DNA of 64,000 bases from Ciborinia camelliae. Lineage: Eukaryota > Ascomycota > Leotiomycetes > Helotiales > Sclerotiniaceae. Of the stretch, positions 56,901 through 64,000 are shown one piece after another. A program made the position numbers and the translations under genes. Every line of letters starts with the position of its first letter. Position 1 is the stretch's first letter. The notes under the pieces were generated by a model. That model did not search any database. It was given only the letters and a program-made list of their open reading frames with translations, and had not been told where the DNA came from. The stretch covers positions 474,439 through 538,438 of the forward strand of contig JANPYM010000009.1 in assembly GCA_025890175.1 (NCBI GenBank), read 5' to 3'.

Positions 56901-58247
56901 AAAAGTCAAGTGGATATAATATAAATGGAATCATAACGGGAATCATTAATGCCATCGCCCGGGTTAGTCCCTCCCTGCACCACCGGCCATCTATCTAGGT
57001 TTGATTCTGATCAACAAAGATACAACACATGAAGACTTTGTTATGGGGAATATTCCGTCTTTGTTACTCTGTCTACAGAGTAGGTAGGTAGGGAGGGAAT
57101 ATTCCGTTCGTTTAATCGTGTACTGGTTTCCTTTTCTCTTCTCTTTGTTACAACTTAACTCTTAACAATGGAACTCAACTCATGCATGCCAGGTCCTGGA
57201 TTTGGTTTCAACTTTCCAATCATGGAAGGCCCGTCCAAATTCTACCTACGTTCGAAGTTCGAAGTTCGAACGGTTGGGGTATCATACTATGGAATTTTCA
57301 ATTTTCAATGCGCAAAAAAAGGTTAAAGAAAAGAAACGAAAAGAAAAGAAAAGAGGACAAGAGACTTGGACTCGGGAACTTTTTATGTATACTCGAATTA
57401 CAGTGCCTCCCTTAGGCTATAATTGATGGTAAAGAAAGGGCGGTGTGGTAGAGGGTGTTGAATTGTTACATAGGTAGGTATCTACCTAGGTACCTATCGG
57501 TACGCAGTTATGGAGTATATACCTAGGTAAACCGTAAATCATATGTATCTATATATGTATATATATACAATTTTCCATTCAAGTTTCAAACCTTGTACGT
57601 ATAGTAGATGGATATTCATCAATCAATCAATCAATCAATACCTACCTATAGGCATCTACCTACCCACCTACCTAAGCATTCCCCTCCTCCGCATCCAAGT
57701 CCGCGTCTAAAGATTTTCATCTCACCCAATCATCAAATCAAATCAAATCAAATCATCAAATCATTAAAGAGTATTTATACATATATACCTACATATATAC
57801 ATACCTACCTACACAACATAATAAGCATTACCTACCTACCTACCTACCTACCCATCAGGAATCTAGTCTGATCTAATCAAGATCAATGCAAGCCCAGACT
57901 CACTCACGCATATCCAATAAATCGAGACAAAACAAAACAAAACAACGTAGCTTGGGATTGGGATTGGTTACCATTTTTTTTTCTAGGTATCTATCTGTAG
58001 GTATCTATCACATCCACCGGCGCTTAAAAGTGAGAGGAGGGAGGAATTGGGGATGGGGATGGGGGTAAGATCTGGGATTTATTATATCATGATTCATGCA
58101 CGATTCATCATTTCATTATTTCATTGGGAATTCGTGGAGGGGTGAAGTCGTGAAGTCGTGTTGATTGGTAATAATCTAGGTAGATACCTAGATAGGTGTG
58201 GGTAGGTATTGTTGTTGTAAGAACACGTGAATGTTATACATTCACCG
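53965..58247. other. Long intergenic region, no gene accepted
   Basis: The first ~900 bp probably contain the promoter and long 5' leader of the gene at 52312-53964. Further on: (TGAT)n at 54685-54712, GGATG runs around 55010-55170, ATATCA repeats at 55555-55585, GAGCGAGCGAGC at 55592-55606, (TTTGA)n at 56022-56056, GATAG(G) repeats at 55978-56001, many TACCTACC tracts at 57470-57850 and (AAATC)n at 57737-57760. Open frames are repeat-driven. Confidence 0.5.
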
Positions 58248-58357
58248 TGTGGGGAATATGCTACGGATACAGGACTAGCGTGAAACGCTAGTTCCGTATC
58301 CTGTAGCATATAATCCCCACACGATTAATGTAGATTATTATGTACAATAATACAACA
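58248..58357. mobile_element. Candidate 110-bp LTR with internal hairpin, plus primer-binding site
   Basis: Begins TGTGGGGA and ends TACAACA, followed at once by GGTTATGATGCCCGG, which resembles the complement of the initiator-tRNA anticodon arm used as primer by copia-type elements. The first 74 bp form an imperfect palindrome: arms CTACGGATACAGGACTAGCG and CGCTAGTTCCGTATCCTGTA, bounded by TGTGGGG/CCCCACA, with loop TGAAA. The right LTR was not found in the window, so the LTR length is inferred from the position of the primer-binding site. Confidence 0.5.
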
Positions 58358-58439
58358 GGTTATGATGCCCGGTTTCAGCGCGTCCACCTGAAACAACTTT
58401 TTGCTTTTTACATACATCAATTATTTTTCGATCACAATC

Positions 58440-58976
58440 ATGACGACATCTGTGGTGACGAAGTGGGGATCAATTGTGATCTTCAAGGGAGAGAACTGGG
58501 CGGAGTTTAGGGATTCTGCTCTACTTGCTCTTGCTGCTGCAGGAGCGATTGGTATCGTTGAAAACACTGAAGACGAGCCTAACCCCAGAGAAATCGATGA
58601 TCATGAGGACTGGAAGAAAAGACGCGGCTTTGCTCTCTCGATCTTGAGCTCTGGCGTTGACAGTATCTACCGCTCCAGTCTACTTCCTTTTGCTCGAGAG
58701 TACGACGCTGCAGGCATGTGGGACCACCTCCGCGAACACGATGTGGCTGTGCACCCTCAATACATTGCAGAGGTTCGAAAACAGTTTCATTTCGCAACCT
58801 TCGACCCAAAAACACAGACCCTACGACAATTCCTCGAGCAACTTCTACATTTTCAGCGACAAACCTCCTCAAGTGCCAGATCGATCAGCGATGAAGAAGT
58901 TTATCAGCAACTTCTCATCAAAATTCCCGACCTCCCAGATTGGATTGTATTTTGCCTGATTTGTTTAACTAGGTAG
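58440..58976 (+). pseudogene. Truncated Ty1/copia-type gag
   Basis: ATG 58440 opens 178 codons that fit the copia gag (UBN2-like) pattern: GENWAEFRDSALLALAAAGA, WKKRRGFALSILSSGVDSIY, REYDAAGMWDHLREHD, FHFATFDPKTQTLRQFLEQL and VYQQLLIKIPDLPDW. After LPDW (about 58945) the frame runs into unrelated intergenic sequence (CTAGGTAGGTAG) and stops. The zinc knuckle, protease, integrase and reverse transcriptase are missing. Only the 5' end of the element remains, so it cannot move by itself. Confidence 0.75.
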
Positions 58977-61900
58977 GTAGATAGATAGGTAGGTTATTTA
59001 TTTGAATGTCTAGATGGAAGTCTTTAACCAACCAATTAACCAATTAACCAACATTCTATTCTTACCTATAATTTGATTTCCATTTCGATTTCCATTTCAT
59101 TTGATCGCAACTTGTGACTTGTGCATTGCATAGGTATCTCAAAGTCCATAATGGCGTGGCGGCCCCTTGCTTAGGATAAAGCTATATCTACTAGGGCTAG
59201 CTATAGGTAAATATCCTTCATACTGAAATCAATCACCATAAATAATAGATAGATAGGTACTTATTTCTTATTTATATAATAAATAAGGTTGGAGTAGTAG
59301 ATGCGGACACCCTAACTAAACTTTACAGGTTACACGTTTACATGTTTACATGTTTATACGTTTATCAGGCTAATATACTAATAGTAGGAAGGACGCTAAA
59401 CTTCACAAGAAGCCTAAGCCTAAGCCTAAGCATGAGCCTCGACCCTCGCGAGCTTTAGCGTTCGTTCGTTACCTTACCTAGGTAGTTTAGTATATGCCCG
59501 CTCCCTAAACGTTCCAAGTTACAAGTTCCCACGCGAACCCCGCTGAAGGACCCTGTGGTGCCCCGGGTACCTTAGGTACCCACCGTAGGGTACGGAGTTG
59601 TGTAGTCATTGTTTTGATTGTTTTGGATACTCCGAGCGTACTTGTACTGCACGGCCGCTCAGGGAGGGCTATGATGATATAATGATGATGATATTGATGA
59701 TAGGGTTGAGGAATCGGGAAGCAGAATGATGATGATGATGAATCTGATCTATAAAGTAGCGATAGCAGGCACTATGTAGATGGTAATCAGCGTCACAGTC
59801 ACACTGCACGATTCATGTTCTTGTCTTGTGGATGATGATGATGATGATGATGATGACTCGCAGATTCTACGGAGATGATTCAGAGTACTCGGTAGGTACC
59901 TACCTACCTACCTACCTACCTAACTATTCCACTCCACACCACTAGGTTATTATTCATTGGTAACATTGCTTTCAACATTCTACTTTCCATGCAAAAATCA
60001 ACACCCGAAGTTAAATCCCGAATGCCAATGCCAATGCCAAGGTATAGGAAAGGTATCTAATATCTAATATCTAATATCTAGATCATAGCCAGCCCAATAC
60101 TCCATAGATTCCAGAAGATCAAGAAGTTACGTGGCTCTTTTCATTTGAAATACGAATCTATAATCCGCATGGAGGGTTTAGGACTCGAGAGAGAGAGAGA
60201 TGGAGATAGAGATTGAAATTGAGATTATGGAGAAACAGGAATGGAAACAGATATCTAATAAAATGTCTAATGCCTAATGCCTAATATCTAATATCTAATG
60301 CCTAATGCCCAAGTAGCTATCTAATAAATCGTGTTTCAGCCCAGCGCTAAAACCCTGTAGAAGAAACAAAACACGCGTCGTTCGAGGATGTACCGTATCG
60401 TATCGTACCGTATCGTACCTATCCTGAGTAGAGTAGAGTAGGGTAAGTAAGGTACAATATAACAATATGTCCACGGGTATTTATGAAGATAAAGATGAAA
60501 ATGGAAATGGAAATGAAAATGAAAACCCCCCAATACTCGGTCCTCGGTCCTCAATCTCGGTCCCGGTCCTCTTCCCCCAACCAATTTGCATAATTCATAG
60601 AATTGGGACCTAAGGTTAGGTAGGTAGTTAGATAATTAGCTACTACCTAGGACGGAAGCTCAAAATGTGACGTGCGTGCGTGCGTGCGTGCCGGTCACCT
60701 CCACGCTGTCAGTAAACCTAGGGCCCTAACCTTCCTGGACAAAACCCCGAGTTTCAAAATCAAGTTACTGTATGTATTCCTTTCAAATTTGGAAGATGGA
60801 GATGCAGATGCAGATGCAGCTAGAGTCACGGTCCTCTTCAGACTACCTACCTGAGTAAAGTGACTCGGGTTACTCGGGTTGCACGGGTCAAAATGGACGT
60901 GAGTTGGGGAAAACGAAACCCCCGAGTTTTGACAACCTAGGTACCTACGTAATGTATGTAATACAATACTAGGTAAGTAATGATGAGTGATTGATGATTA
61001 AGCTGGAGTAGGTATAGGTAGTGTAGTGAAGTGGAGACTCGAGAGTGACTGTGAGGATTAATGCTTCCGAGTCTAGAGTTTTAAATAAAACTCATCAAGC
61101 GAAAACGAGAACGAGAACAAGAACGAGATGGAGAACCTTATGAAGTGATTCATATCTGATTTTATTTTATTGTATGATATGAACTTGGCTTAACTTTTAC
61201 TATCTACTTACTCAGATATTAGATATGTAAAACACACACACACGCGCAACGCATGCATGCATGCATGCATGAATCGTACGGTATCAATCTGAGGAGAGTT
61301 TTCTTTTTCCCTTTCTCTTTCTCTTTCTAAAAACATCTAATCATTATGATATCATGCTCCCAAGGCCGGGGATGAATGAATGAATAAATGAATGAATGAG
61401 ATCTAGAACATGTGATTATTGATATTTGCGCTTTAATGCGATATAATGTGCATTACAACTAAAAACAACCCAATCTAAATCTACCTGGAGTAATTAGGTA
61501 GTAATTAGCAAGTACAGAGTACCTAGGATATGGATCTTCATGGAGATGAGGATGGAGATGAAATAACAAAACGAAACGAAAGCAAAGAAAAGGAAAGGAG
61601 AGGAGAGGAAATCTCGCCTAGATTTAAATATATATTTATACAATACAATACAGTACCTTCGTACTGTATATCCATATGTGTGACATGTAGAGTGGCAGAG
61701 TGCTGTGTTTATACTACACATGTGGTTATAATTCTCTATATTCATGAGTGGGATCCATAAGTAGGTAGGCTTAGTATTTATTGGTCATCACGATTCTCTT
61801 ATATACTCCATAGAACTTAGCTCCTTAGTCACAACAATACTACGATGATTATATTATATGAACAATAACACATACATGTAGGTTTAGTCTGGATCGATAT

Positions 61901-63521
61901 CTAGATCTATATCTCATACATACCTAGAGTATGGAGAAGAAGGCTGAGGCATATACTCTAGTATATAGATCGCCTTATCCGCTAACTAGCTAACTAGCTA
62001 ACTACCTATCTATCGGGCTTGTTAGCGGGCTTGTTAGTTTCTTGGTTATTTACTCCAAGATTCTCGTTCTCGTTGCTTCTTTCTTTCTTTCTTTCTTTAC
62101 GGGTTTTACCCCAAGGTTAGGTTCTCGTGTTCGTTCTCGTTCTCGTTCTCATTTCTTCTTTCTTTACCATGCGGGTTTTACCCGTGACTTGCGAATGGAT
62201 TTAATGGGTTTAATGGTTTGACGATTAAAGTTTGTTTAATTGTTTGTTTATGGAAACCGTTTGATGGTTTAAGGGTTTGATCTACTGGGTTGTGTGGATT
62301 AGATTGGATTGGGTTGGGTTTCATATATCGTTACATATTCTGTTTGAAGACTTCTGAATTCTGGGAGGTCTTGGGACTTGAGGACGGAGACTTGAGAGAG
62401 TCTTAATAAAAATAAGTTAGATTTTCGAATTGGGATTTGCGAATTAGGATTTGGAATCAGAATTAGAAGAAAATATATGGGATAACCATATTCTAATTCT
62501 GAGTTCGAGTTCTGGTTCTGATACGGGTTCTGGTTGATTTTATATGATTTTGCGGAGAAACTTTTCCGTTTTTATTTGACGATTGGAAATTGGAAATTTG
62601 ATATTTGAAGGAAGGACAAATAATGAATGGATTGAGCTTCATGTACGGTATTAGTTTTAGTATAAGTTCTAGGTAATTAGTAAGTAGTATATGGAGTACA
62701 TAGAGTAAGATTACATGAAGGATGTAGATCTACCGGTATCTATCTTTATCGATATGAAGATCTACATTTTTTGATGGATGGGGTAAATTTCACTTGGAAA
62801 GGAAAGTTTGGAAGCGAGATGGGTTTTACTAGGTAGAGTAGGGTAGGGTACTCCGCATTGCTATGTGTAACGTGTTGTCATGGTTGTTGACTTCATATAA
62901 TATCATGATCATCATAGGGGATTTTTCGCAAGATGATAATCTATGATTGAACTGTACGTGGAAGGAATGAACAGAATGACATCATTATCATCATCGTCAT
63001 TAAACCCAAAAAAACTTAATAACTCTAAAAAATAACCACATCTTAATGAAATGAAGATCCTCCGGCCCGGCTCATCCAGATTCCAGATTTCATTTCCAAG
63101 TAAGGCTACAAGTTCCTATCCAAATATTTCACTATTGTCAAATTACATCATCATTCATTTCATCTCATCCATACTTTCATTCAAGGCTCGGTTCCTCGTA
63201 AAAGAAACTCACCGATACGAGCTACAAAGCCTGCCAATAGAAAAGGTCTAGAATCTAGACACTGGGAGATTTTTGTGCCGAAGATTATTCTTGAATGGTT
63301 GTTCGATCTGTATCCATATCTGTATATGAATCTGTATCTCAACGATCTCATGAATGGGGCTTTAACCTAAGCCTTTAGTGGGCCCCAGCCGGGCCTACAG
63401 TTTCGGTTTCCAAAACCCAAACTTTTCACACCTTAAGATAAGGTAGGTAGGTAGGTAAGTGAGAGATAATTCTCTAATTCTCTACCTAGGTAATAAGCTC
63501 CAATATCCTACCACGTTTAAC

Positions 63522-63552
<31 letters not shown>

Positions 63553-63793
63553 TCATCAACTACAACAATCCGGCCCACAAATCCCCAGTTCATCCCTCGC
63601 ACCGGTGAAATTAGAAACTCCATTGTATGCATTATCCAGTGCCCATTGATGAATCTATTGGCATCAAATTAGTTCAAGTCAGGTCAGGTCAGGTCAGGTC
63701 AATAAACCCAGCCAGTCGCAATACAATGTATAGCCTAGAGAAGGTTTTTGCAATTTGAAGTTGAGGGTTAAGGCTAGGGCGTGGTGTAGGGGT
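58977..63793. other. Long intergenic region, no gene seen
   Basis: No frame of convincing length in 4.8 kb. It holds AAGCCTAAGCCTAAGCCTAAG at 59409-59430, (GATGAT)n at 59680-59695 and 59831-59854, ACCTACCTACC at 59896-59923, TATCTAATATCTAA at 60056-60077, (CGTG)n at 60671-60690, GCATGCATGCATGC at 61252-61270, TTTCTTTC at 62080-62098, (GA)n at 63521-63548, and AGGTCAGGTC at 63676-63700. Base composition shifts toward AT. Confidence 0.55.
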
Positions 63794-63971
63794 TTATTGT
63801 TGAGTTCCATTTGGGGTCGCGGAGGTAGCCGAGGGTGAGTCGGATGGCGTCCTGGGTGGTGGATGTTAGGAGACGGGGGGAGAGGGGGAAGAGATGAAGG
63901 AGGAGGAAAGAGGGTATACGTACAAGACGATTGAATAATCTAGATCGATACCCGGGAGTGCGGCGGCTGCT
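63794..63971 (-). CDS. 3' end of a gene running off the right edge (partial)
   Basis: Two short exons can be proposed. One runs from about 63969 to 63924 (AALPGIDLDYSIV) and the terminal one is 63851-63794 (ends SATSATPNGTQQ). The intron between them has donor GTACGT, branch CTAAC and acceptor CCAG. Upstream, GTTAAC plus an AG at 63970 would end a preceding intron. Another splice phase gives an alternative open tail (DAIRLTLGYLRDPKWNSTIN), so the frame is uncertain. The family is not recognised from so little sequence. The rest of the gene lies outside the window. Confidence 0.4.
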
Positions 63972-64000
63972 TTATTGCAGAGTTAACATAACAGGCTTCA

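Noticed and set aside
59400..59435. AAGCCTAAGCCTAAGCCTAAG as a telomere-like repeat
   Set aside because: Only three units and not the CCCTAA repeat; more likely an ordinary hexamer repeat.
1..64000. CRISPR arrays
   Set aside because: The tandem arrays here have no spacers of unique sequence between conserved repeats, and the genome is eukaryotic.

Overview
The window looks like a chromosomal segment of a filamentous ascomycete. Genes are intron-bearing, with introns of about 50-117 nt, GTATGT/GTAAGT-type donors, CTAAC/CTGAC branch points and AG acceptors. Genes lie singly on both strands with no operons, and long intergenic stretches are full of short repeats, above all TAGGTAGG/ACCTACCT. 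The gene content (SIN component Cdc14, GT71 mannosyltransferase, PTR2 and sugar-porter transporters, GGPP synthase, remnants of a fungal NB-ARC/TPR gene) and the repeat style suggest a Leotiomycete, perhaps Sclerotiniaceae. That taxonomic placement is inference.

Layout. 0-5.3 kb: a cysteine-rich single-pass membrane protein (-), a 666-bp Fot1/pogo-like foldback element, and the septation protein Cdc14 (-). 6.4-7.6 kb: geranylgeranyl diphosphate synthase (+), with no terpene cyclase or P450 beside it. 7.6-10.2 kb: low-complexity DNA. 10.2-15 kb: a broken NB-ARC/TPR gene, an intact small thioredoxin-like gene, and two decayed minus-strand gene remnants. 17-24 kb: an accessory-looking segment with two unplaced intronless genes (17016-18011, 18562-19455), many distinct tandem arrays (5, 8, 22, 24, 26, 31 and 65 bp), a hAT-like element with a clean 8-bp target duplication, and a truncated relative of the 18562 gene at 23.4 kb.

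25.9-44.4 kb is the gene-rich core: PTR2 peptide transporter (+), a Gly/Arg-rich unplaced gene (-), a BRCT-domain acidic protein (+), a GT71 mannosyltransferase (-), then 5 kb of decayed sequence, and an MFS sugar-porter-like transporter with seven exons (+). 44-64 kb is mostly non-coding: a palindromic AT-rich foldback element, a ten-N scaffold gap flanked by two nearly identical 1.75-kb copies (most likely an assembly duplication), one low-complexity protein gene (-), the 5' end of a Ty1/copia-like retrotransposon, and the 3' end of a gene running off the right edge.

I see no shared pathway among the intact genes; they look like independent housekeeping, transport and cell-wall genes. The most informative parts are the 17-24 kb repeat and mobile-element segment and the non-autonomous elements whose ends and target duplications can be read directly. 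I did not find convincing evidence of a new multi-gene system.
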